Origin: Candidatus Omnitrophota bacterium
GTDB taxonomy: Bacteria > Omnitrophota > Koll11 > Pluralincolimonadales > Pluralincolimonadaceae
Assembly (NCBI GenBank): GCA_022709465.1
Contig: JAKLIT010000042.1
Coordinates: 1 to 11,053, forward strand
DNA length: 11,053 nucleotides
Reading direction: 5' to 3'
This document shows positions 1 through 5,829 of the stretch, piece after piece. Position numbers and translations under genes: made by a program. Position 1 is the stretch's first letter. Each line of letters starts with the position of its first letter. The notes beneath the pieces are model-generated. The model saw only the letters and a program-made list of their open reading frames with translations. It did no database searches and was not told where the DNA came from.

Positions 1-1746
1 GTAAGCATTATCAATCTTCACGCAAACAGACCTTTCCTCGAAAACATCCTTCGGTATGCCGACGATATCAAGGTACCACGGGTCGGTCTTATTATATCTC
101 TCGTCAGTAAGGCCGACCGGCCCGAAGGTTATGGTCTTCTTGCCGGCGAGCGCTATGCGGTCGACCATCGACAGCTGCTCGAGGGATCCGCCCGCGAGCA
201 GAATGACATTCCGGTCATCCGGTATCGAAGGCGTGAAAGCGAACGGGTACCATTTCTGGCTGAACAACTCCGGCAGGCTGTTTACGAGTTTTGACTTCGA
301 TATCTTTCCGCTCGGCTTTGCCAGCTCCGGTATTATCTCTTTTACCGTCTTCTCGTATTCGCTGAGGTAGTCGTTCTCGAGCAGGAGCATGAGCGTCTTT
401 CCCTGCGCGAAGGAAGTCAACGGCGACGCGAGCGCGTATTCCGGGTAATATATCCAGGCCTTAGGGTCCTTCTCCTTCTTCATATTGACCGCTATCGTCC
501 CGGTCGCGTATTGCCCCACGTCGGATATCGGCTTAAGGCTCCTGTCATCCCTGATATATCCGAAATCACCCTCGAATAATTTGTCGTACCACTTGAACCA
601 GCCCCAGCCGACCATCCACGGATAAGAGGCTGTCACGGCCGCCTGCCTGATGTAAAGCTCGGCTACCTGTTGCTCGTCCCCGAGCCTTGCCGAAGCATAT
701 CCCATGTTCTCGGGCGTCGCCTGGAGCCAATCGGTGCGGAACCCGCTCTCGTTGATGAATACGGGCAACTTTCCCATGTCGCTGTGGAATTTCGTCTGGA
801 ATATTATCTTAGCGTTCGCTATCCAGTCCCTGTCGTAATCGAGGTCGAGGTTGTAATGTACCGGAGATATGAAGTCCATTCCGCTGTTCTCTTTTGTCGA
901 GACAGGGAACGGCGCGACCTCCGGAAGCTCCGTCGTATAGGTAATCATATGGTCAGGGTCGATGATGCGCATGTATGCTGTCAGGTCCTTCAGGAAATCG
1001 TTGACGACCCATGAGGTATATTCGACGATGTCGACGCGCCACGGTTTCCTGTCGAGGTCCGTTATCTTTCCCCCTGAGACGATCTCCTTGTCGTTGAGCA
1101 CGTCCGCGAAGGATATGTATGCCTTTCTCCAAAGCTGGTTGAGTATGGAGACGTTCCCGTATTTCTTCTCGAGCCAGGCCGGCAGGCATTTTACGGATTC
1201 CGGCCCCAGTTTAGGGACGCCGTACCTCTTCCTGCCGCTCCAGTCGAGATCGAAGAGCCAGCGCTGGTCCATATCGACCGCGAGAACGCACGGATGGCCC
1301 TTAATGTTGGCCAGGAAAGTGTCGTAGAAATGTTTTGCCTGGTCCCTGAACGCGGGGTCCATGAAATCGGGGAACTCCTTGTTCGTGTATGACGTGCGGA
1401 AATAAAGGCCGAATTCGTTCTCGTCGCACCATTTCATGATATCCTGCAGGTAAGCGTCCCCGTAGAGGTCAAGCGTATTGAAGCCGTGTTTCTTCATGGT
1501 TTCGAGATCCTGGATGGCGTATTCCGCCGTTACCTTCCCCTTCATCGGGCCGTCTTCGGGGCCGTACGCGTATACCATAGCCCTCGAGTAGAAAGGCCTG
1601 CCCTTTGGGTCGATAAAGACAGCGCGCCCGTTCTTCTGTCCCATCTTGAAATAGCTGTTTTGCGGCCAGCCCTTCTCCTGCTGGGCATTTAGCGTGAACG
1701 CTGCGGACATCATCAACGCGACCAGCATGAACAGTGTCTTTTTCAT
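1..1746 (-). CDS. Secreted GH42-like glycoside hydrolase homologue (3' end beyond window)
   Basis: I translated 582 open codons from the ATG at 1746 to the window edge; no stop is reached, so the C-terminus is missing. The N-terminus (MKKTLFMLVALMMSA..., to about residue 22) is a Sec signal peptide, so the protein should be exported. Residues about 35-400 look like a clan-A (beta/alpha)8 barrel of the GH42/cellulase type: a segment around 75-95 with a KKHGFNTLDLY motif, then GHPCVLAVDMDQRW, then a LEKKYGNVSILNQLW stretch that strongly recalls GH42 (EKYGTIEALNEAW-like). The likely nucleophile is Glu333 in FINESGF. The expected acid/base Glu is replaced by Arg162 (DQR for DNE). Residues from about 430 on, including VILLAGGS near 515, resemble the GATase-like trimerisation domain of beta-galactosidases. 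The start lies one base after the stop of the upstream discoidin gene (TGAGATG) with only a weak ribosome site, which suggests translational coupling. Substrate is unknown; it may be a binding protein rather than an active enzyme. Confidence 0.8.
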   Translation of the reverse strand, partial: MKKTLFMLVALMMSAAFTLNAQQEKGWPQNSYFKMGQKNGRAVFIDPKGRPFYSRAMVYAYGPEDGPMKGKVTAEYAIQDLETMKKHGFNTLDLYGDAYLQDIMKWCDENEFGLYFRTSYTNKEFPDFMDPAFRDQAKHFYDTFLANIKGHPCVLAVDMDQRWLFDLDWSGRKRYGVPKLGPESVKCLPAWLEKKYGNVSILNQLWRKAYISFADVLNDKEIVSGGKITDLDRKPWRVDIVEYTSWVVNDFLKDLTAYMRIIDPDHMITYTTELPEVAPFPVSTKENSGMDFISPVHYNLDLDYDRDWIANAKIIFQTKFHSDMGKLPVFINESGFRTDWLQATPENMGYASARLGDEQQVAELYIRQAAVTASYPWMVGWGWFKWYDKLFEGDFGYIRDDRSLKPISDVGQYATGTIAVNMKKEKDPKAWIYYPEYALASPLTSFAQGKTLMLLLENDYLSEYEKTVKEIIPELAKPSGKISKSKLVNSLPELFSQKWYPFAFTPSIPDDRNVILLAGGSLEQLSMVDRIALAGKKTITFGPVGLTDERYNKTDPWYLDIVGIPKDVFEERSVCVKIDNAY

Positions 1747-1747
1747 C

Positions 1748-2266
1748 TCAGAATAGCACCAGCTTTCTCTTTCCGTAGACCGATATCTCCCATACAGAAA
1801 AACCCCAATCGCCGTTCTTGCTTAAAAGGTCGATCTTAATATACCTTGCCCTTGATATCGGGAACGTGACGGTCTCCGTCCCGCCCCTTCCGGCTGCCGT
1901 GGAAAAGACCTCTTTCCATGTCGACCTGTCGGACGATACGCCGATCTTATAGGACGAGGCGAACGCCGACTCCCACGATATTATCAGTTTATCTATATCG
2001 AACTCTTCCCCGAGGTCCAAGATCAACCACTGGGGTTCCTCGAATATGCTGCTCCACCTCGTGTTAGCCTTACCGTCTATCGCGTTGCCCGCGAAGAAAT
2101 CCTCCGGCTTGTCCTTGTCCGGGGGCTGGGTCGAGGAGGCCTCGACGCCGGCCGTTTTTACCGGCAGCGGCACCTCGAACCTTATCACGTGCTGTTCCTG
2201 AGCTTTTGAAAGCTCAGGAACGTCTTGCGCAAAAGCAAAACACGCGCACGCGACGGATAATAACAC
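1748..2266 (-). CDS. Secreted F5/8 type C (discoidin/CBM32-like) domain protein
   Basis: Residues about 38-167 form one F5/8 type C (galactose-binding-like) beta-sandwich: AIDGKANTRWSS, then PQWLILDLGEEFDIDKL, SSYKIGVSSDRSTWKEV, ARYIKIDLL and the closing WGFSVWEISVYG are all typical. Such domains bind sugars or cell surfaces. The in-frame start is GTG at 2266, giving a hydrophobic leader (LLSVACACFAFAQ) with no basic residues. Upstream in the same frame, after a stop at 2303-2305, codons for NKTLRNICPVIIV would complete a normal signal peptide, but they contain no ATG, GTG or TTG. A GGAGGT at 2305-2310 sits just ahead of this extension. The true N-terminus is therefore uncertain, and the gene may have lost its original start. 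A 13-bp inverted repeat lies just after the leader. Gene order places it between the two-repeat protein and the glycosidase, so a shared role in carbohydrate binding is inferred. Confidence 0.75.
   Translation of the reverse strand: MLLSVACACFAFAQDVPELSKAQEQHVIRFEVPLPVKTAGVEASSTQPPDKDKPEDFFAGNAIDGKANTRWSSIFEEPQWLILDLGEEFDIDKLIISWESAFASSYKIGVSSDRSTWKEVFSTAAGRGGTETVTFPISRARYIKIDLLSKNGDWGFSVWEISVYGKRKLVLF
2194..2221. repeat. 13-bp perfect inverted repeat inside the discoidin gene
   Basis: The left arm GTTCCTGAGCTTT (2194-2206) and right arm AAAGCTCAGGAAC (2209-2221) are exact reverse complements separated by two bases. In RNA from the minus strand this folds as a 12-bp stem closed by UCAA. It stays in frame and encodes the residues VPELSKAQEQ just after the signal peptide. 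No U-run follows, so it is not a standard terminator. It could be a palindromic repeat element or an RNA structure near the start of the message. Confidence 0.85.
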
Positions 2267-2297
2267 GATGATAACGGGGCAGATATTCCTTAACGTC

Positions 2298-3029
2298 TTA
2301 TTTTACCTCCACGTCCTTGGGTGTAGCCACTACGGCATGTACGTCCTTCCAGTCCGTTGCGACCGATATGAATGCGGCTACGAACCTGCAATTCTTGGCG
2401 GGAGTGGCATCAGCCGGTATCTTTATCTCAACGGCCCTGTCTTCTGCGGGCTTGAAATCCGTTATGGTAGTGACATAAGCAAATCCCGGTTTCGTGTCCC
2501 AGTTCTCTATCTGGATGACAAGCTTGTAATTCGACGGGGATATCTTGACGTCTTTCCAAGAGAGTTTTAATTTCGCGGCCGAGCCCTTGCTCACCGTTAC
2601 GGGTGATTCGGTTATCTCGAACTTGAAAGACGAGTTCACCGTGACTACCTTGTCCGTGCCGTTGGAGGCTATGCAGTCATCCCACGCCTTCGACTTCGAT
2701 AGCGCGGCTACGACAAACTTAGCCGATGACGATCCGCCCGTATTGCCTGCCACCGGCAGGACAGCCGTCATATCCCCGCTTGTCGAGGTCACCGGGAAAT
2801 CCTTGAATGAGCATACGGGCGGTTTCGCGTCCCAATCCTCCAACTGCACCCGTATCACATAATCCTTGTCCGTAGGGACGTCGTTCCAGCTTACCTTGAC
2901 ATTGGCGTCCTCGCCGGGAGCCACCATCTTCGGGAATTCGAGAACGTTGACATCGGCTGCGCAGGCAAATCGGGCAAATCCCGCTATCATGCAGACAGCG
3001 CACAACGCCACTGATAACAATTTAGCCAT
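2298..3029 (-). CDS. Secreted protein with two tandem Ig-like beta-sandwich repeats
   Basis: The protein has 243 residues. Residues 1-24 are a signal peptide ending ...ARFACA/AD. The rest is an internal duplication: repeat 1 about 27-131 and repeat 2 about 135-242. Matching segments are VKVSWNDV / LKLSWKDV, YVIRVQLEDWDAKP / YKLVIQIENWDTKP and KFVVAAL...AWDD / RFVAAFI...DWKD. The alternating polar and hydrophobic strands suggest an Ig/fibronectin-like fold, and the conserved (L/I)E(D/N)WD(A/T)KP motif is the signature to search with. I do not recognise the family. The ATG at 3029 is preceded by AAGGAAAGGGGG, a good ribosome site. It follows the LacI-type gene by 34 nt and runs into the discoidin gene, so co-transcription is likely. 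With its secreted neighbours it may bind a polysaccharide or belong to the cell surface; that is inference. Alternatives are a chaperone-like or adhesin domain. Confidence 0.75.
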   Translation of the reverse strand: MAKLLSVALCAVCMIAGFARFACAADVNVLEFPKMVAPGEDANVKVSWNDVPTDKDYVIRVQLEDWDAKPPVCSFKDFPVTSTSGDMTAVLPVAGNTGGSSSAKFVVAALSKSKAWDDCIASNGTDKVVTVNSSFKFEITESPVTVSKGSAAKLKLSWKDVKISPSNYKLVIQIENWDTKPGFAYVTTITDFKPAEDRAVEIKIPADATPAKNCRFVAAFISVATDWKDVHAVVATPKDVEVK

Positions 3030-3063
3030 TTAAGGCCCCCTTTCCTTAACAGTTAACCGTTCG

Positions 3064-4101
3064 TTATATCTTCCTGCACGAATCTCTTACTATTAGTTCT
3101 GTCGGCAAGGTCTTCTTGAACCCCGGCTTCTCTTCCTTATCTATGAGCTTGATCACCGTCTCCGCCGCAAGCCTCCCCATTTCCGTTATCGGCTGCCTTA
3201 CCGTGGTAAGTTTTGGCGAAAGCTCCGAACACATCGGGTTGTCGTCGAACCCTATGAGGGATATATTGCCCGGGACATCGAGGCCCTTGTCCTTTATAGC
3301 TTTTATGGCGCCGAGGGCCATCTCGTCGCTCGCTACGAATACGGCGGTCGGGGCCTCCCTCGACTCCAGCAGCTGTGACATCTTCTCGTATGCGGTCTTC
3401 CTGTAGAAGTTCCCGTCCATTATAAACTCGCGTTGTACGGGTATGCCCGCATCGCTTAAGGCCTGTTTATATCCTTCGAGGCGCTCGTTACCGGATTGTA
3501 TATTCAACGCGCCGTGTATGGTGGCTATCTTCCTGTGCCCGAGCCCTATCAGGTACTTGACCGCGTCATATGCGCCGGCCCTGTTCGAAACGGATATGTA
3601 GTTGATCCGCTGCTCGGTGTATGTGGCGTTCACCACTACGTACGGAATGTCGCTCTTCCAGAGCACCGGATTTACCTCAAGCGCGCCAAGCTCAAGGATA
3701 AGGCCGCCTATGTAGGTCTTGTTAAGTATGCGCCTGTAGAAATCATCCTCCGGTTCGTTTATGTTATAAAGGAGAATAAGGTCGCGGCGGGCCGGGAAGA
3801 CGACGTCCCGTATCCCCTTCATGAGCTCCGTAAAGAAGAAGGATCCGAACATATCGTCATATACCGGCATTACGAGGCCTACCGAATTGACCTTGTTGCT
3901 CGCGAGCCTGCTCGCGCTGATATTCGGCTTAAAGTTCAGTTTGTCTATGGCATCCATGACTCGCAGCTTATTCCTCTCCTTCACGCTGCCGAAGTTGTTG
4001 ATGACCCTGGATACCGTAGCAATGGATACGTCGGCTTCTCTTGCGACGTCGTCAATGCTGGGGAACTTGCCTTTTCTTGTCTTCATATTATTTTTGACCA
4101 T
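3064..4101 (-). CDS. LacI/GalR-family transcriptional regulator (regulator 1)
   Basis: At 345 residues it has the usual family length. The N-terminal helix-turn-helix covers about 15-36 (SIDDVAREADVSIATVSRVINN); its SxATVSRV recognition helix is of the GalR type. The hinge helix at 57-68 (FKPNISASRLAS) keeps the PN and the Leu that enters the minor groove. The remainder is a periplasmic-binding-protein-like sensor domain with VFVASDEMALGAIKAIKDKG, SLIGFDDNP and LTTVRQPITEMG, which would bind a sugar or derivative. It has its own promoter (TTGACA-N17-TATATT) with a GNAANCGNTTNC palindrome right after the -10, pointing to autoregulation. Neither ATG 4101 nor the in-frame ATG 4086 has a strong ribosome site; the longer form is given. 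It is immediately upstream of the three secreted-protein genes and probably controls them in cis. The effector is unknown. Confidence 0.92.
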   Translation of the reverse strand: MVKNNMKTRKGKFPSIDDVAREADVSIATVSRVINNFGSVKERNKLRVMDAIDKLNFKPNISASRLASNKVNSVGLVMPVYDDMFGSFFFTELMKGIRDVVFPARRDLILLYNINEPEDDFYRRILNKTYIGGLILELGALEVNPVLWKSDIPYVVVNATYTEQRINYISVSNRAGAYDAVKYLIGLGHRKIATIHGALNIQSGNERLEGYKQALSDAGIPVQREFIMDGNFYRKTAYEKMSQLLESREAPTAVFVASDEMALGAIKAIKDKGLDVPGNISLIGFDDNPMCSELSPKLTTVRQPITEMGRLAAETVIKLIDKEEKPGFKKTLPTELIVRDSCRKI

Positions 4102-4115
4102 TTTTAAAGATGAAT

Positions 4116-4129
4116 TGTAAGCGCTTTCT
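4116..4129. promoter_or_regulatory. LacI/GalR-type operator at the start of regulator 1 transcription
   Basis: TGTAAGCGCTTTCT matches the family consensus TGWAANCGNTNWCA at 13 of 14 positions and GNAANCGNTTNC at all fixed positions, around a perfect AAGCGCTT core. It begins about 10 nt downstream of the -10 hexamer, so a bound repressor would cover the transcription start. The likely ligand is regulator 1 itself, whose recognition helix is GalR-like; regulator 2 is an alternative. Confidence 0.7.
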
Positions 4130-4139
4130 TATATTAAGA

Positions 4140-4168
4140 AATATACATTATGTCCGGCGACCTGTCAA
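4140..4168 (-). promoter_or_regulatory. Sigma-70 promoter of regulator 1 and the secreted-protein cassette
   Basis: On the minus strand a perfect -35 TTGACA (4163-4168) is followed by 17 nt and TATATT (4140-4145), five of six matches to the -10 consensus. It fills the 76-nt gap between the two regulator genes, so regulator 1 can be expressed separately from regulator 2. Confidence 0.75.
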
Positions 4169-4177
4169 GTAATAATT

Positions 4178-5227
4178 TCATATGAGCCATTTTTCTTCCG
4201 GTATGTCCTTCTGGCAGGATTTTCTCAGGACTATCTCGGATTTCAGCGTGATGACCTTGTTCGGAAACTTTTTCTTGGTAACTGCCTCGAGGAGCAGCTT
4301 AGCGCCCATCTCCCCCATCTTTTTCATCGGCTGCCTGACGGACGCAAGCGGAGGGTCGGATATCCTGCTGAACGGCATATCATCGAAACCGAGCACGGCG
4401 ACATCATCCGGAACCTTCTTTCCCATCTCCTTGAGCATCTTAAGCCCGCCGTATGCCTGGAGGTCGCTGCCGTATATTATCGCGTCGGTTTCGGGCACCC
4501 TGTCTATCAACGTTTTTGTGGCGAGGCCCGAGTCCTTAAGGGAAAAAGTATGCTCGTATACGATAAGGTACGGGTCGTAGGGAACCTTCTTCTCCTTGAG
4601 GGCTTTCTTATAACCCTCAAGTCTGTCCTGCCATATGAATTCCGACGACTCCTCTGGCATTATAAGCCCGATCTTCCTGCGCCCGAGCTCGAGCATCCTC
4701 TTCGTCGCCTCAAAGCTCGATTCGATGTTATCAATCAGCACGCACTGCCCGTAATCTGAATAATTGTTGAGCAGGACTACCGGTATATTGCTCTTCTGTA
4801 GCCGTGCTATGGTAGAGTCGGAGAGGTCAAGGAAGGCCGAGATCAGCCCCACCACGCCGTTGTCGTGGATCACCTTGTCTATGAAGACCTCTTTGCGCTG
4901 GTTATCGTAAAGGTCATTATAGGTGTCTACCGTATAAAGGAGCTCATAATACCCGGTGTCTTTTAAAGCGTCCTTTATCCCGGCTTCTATGCTGCTTACG
5001 AGGTGTTCGCCTGCGCGAGCATATATGACCGCGATATATTTCATCGAGCGATCGTACATGCCGGTCTGGCGGGCCTTCAGGTATGGCGCGTAGTTGAGCC
5101 TCCGGGCGGCCTTCTCTATCCTTATCTTGAGCGGCAGCCCGATCCCCGGGCGGTTGTTCAGCGCCTTGGAGACGGCTGCCGGAGACACCCCCAGCTCTTT
5201 CGCGATATCCTTTATGGTAACAGCCAT
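4178..5227 (-). CDS. LacI-family transcriptional regulator with an atypical hinge (regulator 2)
   Basis: At 349 residues it is full length. The helix-turn-helix is at about 4-25 (TIKDIAKELGVSPAAVSKAL). The sensor domain contains IYARAGEHLVSSIEAGIKDAL, a DAIIYGSDLQAYGGLKML segment, AVLGFDDMPFSRISDPPL and SVRQPMKKMGEMG, all normal for sugar-responsive LacI proteins. The hinge helix is unusual: APYLKARQTG (47-56) has Tyr49 in place of the usual Asn after Pro, and Thr55 where the minor-groove Leu is expected. AAGGGG a few bases before the ATG supports the start. It has its own promoter and an upstream TGTAAGCGC half-operator, and its stop is 76 nt before regulator 1. It may cross-regulate regulator 1 or the secreted cassette, or control genes elsewhere. 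Confidence 0.9.
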   Translation of the reverse strand: MAVTIKDIAKELGVSPAAVSKALNNRPGIGLPLKIRIEKAARRLNYAPYLKARQTGMYDRSMKYIAVIYARAGEHLVSSIEAGIKDALKDTGYYELLYTVDTYNDLYDNQRKEVFIDKVIHDNGVVGLISAFLDLSDSTIARLQKSNIPVVLLNNYSDYGQCVLIDNIESSFEATKRMLELGRRKIGLIMPEESSEFIWQDRLEGYKKALKEKKVPYDPYLIVYEHTFSLKDSGLATKTLIDRVPETDAIIYGSDLQAYGGLKMLKEMGKKVPDDVAVLGFDDMPFSRISDPPLASVRQPMKKMGEMGAKLLLEAVTKKKFPNKVITLKSEIVLRKSCQKDIPEEKWLI

Positions 5228-5279
5228 ACGGTCCCCTTGCGAGAAATATATTTATCTATCATTAAGCATTTTCGTCAAG

Positions 5280-5304
5280 AACAATACCATACGTGCATAT
5301 TGTT
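5280..5304. repeat. Inverted repeat AACAATA-N11-TATTGTT over the regulator 2 promoter
   Basis: Seven-base perfect arms (5280-5286 and 5298-5304) are separated by 11 nt. One arm coincides with the -10 hexamer and the other touches the -35 hexamer of the promoter proposed for regulator 2. The layout is what an operator for a dimeric regulator would look like, but part of the symmetry comes from promoter sequence itself. Confidence 0.45.
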
Positions 5305-5309
5305 GTCAA
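5281..5309 (-). promoter_or_regulatory. Probable sigma-70 promoter of regulator 2
   Basis: The minus strand shows TTGACA (5304-5309), a 17-nt spacer and TATTGT (5281-5286), four of six matches to the -10 consensus. A second, weaker candidate lies just downstream (TTGACG at 5273-5278 with GATAAA or TAAATA near 5250). Either would give a short leader ahead of the ATG at 5227. Confidence 0.55.
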
Positions 5310-5316
5310 GGGCAAA

Positions 5317-5330
5317 AGTTTGCGCTTACA
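5317..5330. promoter_or_regulatory. LacI-type operator-like site upstream of regulator 2
   Basis: Read on the minus strand the site is TGTAAGCGCAAACT, 12 of 14 matches to TGWAANCGNTNWCA. The half TGTAAGCGC is identical to the operator of regulator 1, while the other half is degenerate. It lies about 8 nt upstream of the -35 hexamer, so a protein bound here would sit next to RNA polymerase rather than over the start site. Confidence 0.5.
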
Positions 5331-5340
5331 AAATAACCGG

Positions 5341-5373
5341 ATAAAAAAAGGGGCGGAATCTCTTCCACCCCTT
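5341..5373 (-). terminator. Intrinsic terminator after the TIGR04073-like gene
   Basis: In the minus-strand RNA, AAGGGGUGGAA pairs along its whole length with UUCCGCCCCUU (one U-G wobble) around a GAGA tetraloop, and the stem runs directly into a seven-U run. This is a textbook rho-independent terminator about 40 nt past the stop at 5415. It also insulates regulator 2 from upstream transcription. Confidence 0.9.
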
Positions 5374-5414
5374 AATTTATGTGATGTCCTGTACAGAACT
5401 TTGTATTCTCGAAA

Positions 5415-5750
5415 CTAATTGGTCGGCTGCCCGATGAATTCAGGGTTCAACCAGGTCTTCTCGTACGGAGGTATCGGGAACGTTACTGTGTCAAAAAGAC
5501 CAGAAGCCGTTCTGAATACGCCCTTTACGGTACCCTTGACGGCACCGACGATGACTCCGAATACCGGGTTGCTCTCCTTGATGGACTTATCCATCTCGAT
5601 CGGTATTTCGACCCAACCAGTCGCGAAATTCGCTAAACCTCTGCGGAGCTTTGTGCCCGCGTTAGCGGCGTAGCTGGGAACAGCCATTCCGATGACCAAT
5701 GATATAACGAAGAGAACCAAAACCATCTTCCACACGTTATTCTTGAACAT
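5415..5750 (-). CDS. Small secreted exosortase-associated protein, TIGR04073-like
   Basis: The protein has 111 residues with a signal peptide at 1-28 (basic MFKNNVWK, hydrophobic core, cleavage near VPSYA/AN). The mature part contains KLRRGLANFATGWVEIP, then an ESNPVFGVIVGAVKGTVKGV glycine-spaced segment, then FDTVTFPIPP and a tail with LNPEFIG. This order matches what I recall of the exosortase system-associated TIGR04073 family, whose biochemical role is not known to me; no exosortase or PEP-CTERM gene is visible here. The start is secure: GAGGAGGTGA at 5761-5770 lies 10 nt before the ATG. It has its own promoter and terminator, which suggests strong independent expression, perhaps as an abundant envelope protein (inference). 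The glycine-spaced segment could be an amphipathic, membrane-associated hairpin. Confidence 0.8.
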   Translation of the reverse strand: MFKNNVWKMVLVLFVISLVIGMAVPSYAANAGTKLRRGLANFATGWVEIPIEMDKSIKESNPVFGVIVGAVKGTVKGVFRTASGLFDTVTFPIPPYEKTWLNPEFIGQPTN

Positions 5751-5760
5751 GACTATTGTG

Positions 5761-5770
5761 TCACCTCCTC
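5761..5770 (-). promoter_or_regulatory. Near-perfect Shine-Dalgarno of the TIGR04073-like gene
   Basis: GAGGAGGTGA contains AGGAGGTGA, nine bases complementary to the 3' end of 16S rRNA, 10 nt before the ATG. It is much stronger than any other ribosome site in this window and suggests high translation. Confidence 0.8.
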
Positions 5771-5791
5771 TCGGTTAACATCATTGCCGCA

Positions 5792-5821
5792 AATATATCA
5801 CAGCTTTCATTGTTTTGTCAA
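5792..5821 (-). promoter_or_regulatory. Sigma-70 promoter of the TIGR04073-like gene
   Basis: The minus strand has TTGACA (5816-5821), an 18-nt spacer and TATATT (5792-5797), preceded by TG one base upstream, giving an extended -10. It fills the gap after the PHP gene stop. Confidence 0.75.
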
Positions 5822-5829
5822 CAAAAATA

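Noticed and set aside
2746..2760. Short hairpin CCTGCC-ACC-GGCAGG in the two-repeat gene
   Set aside because: A 6-bp stem in coding sequence with no U-run is within chance and does not look like a terminator. It is only of interest if many copies exist in the genome.
3496..4107. Plus-strand open frame of 203 codons opposite regulator 1
   Set aside because: The minus-strand LacI protein is unmistakable; the opposite frame shows no domain and no promoter.
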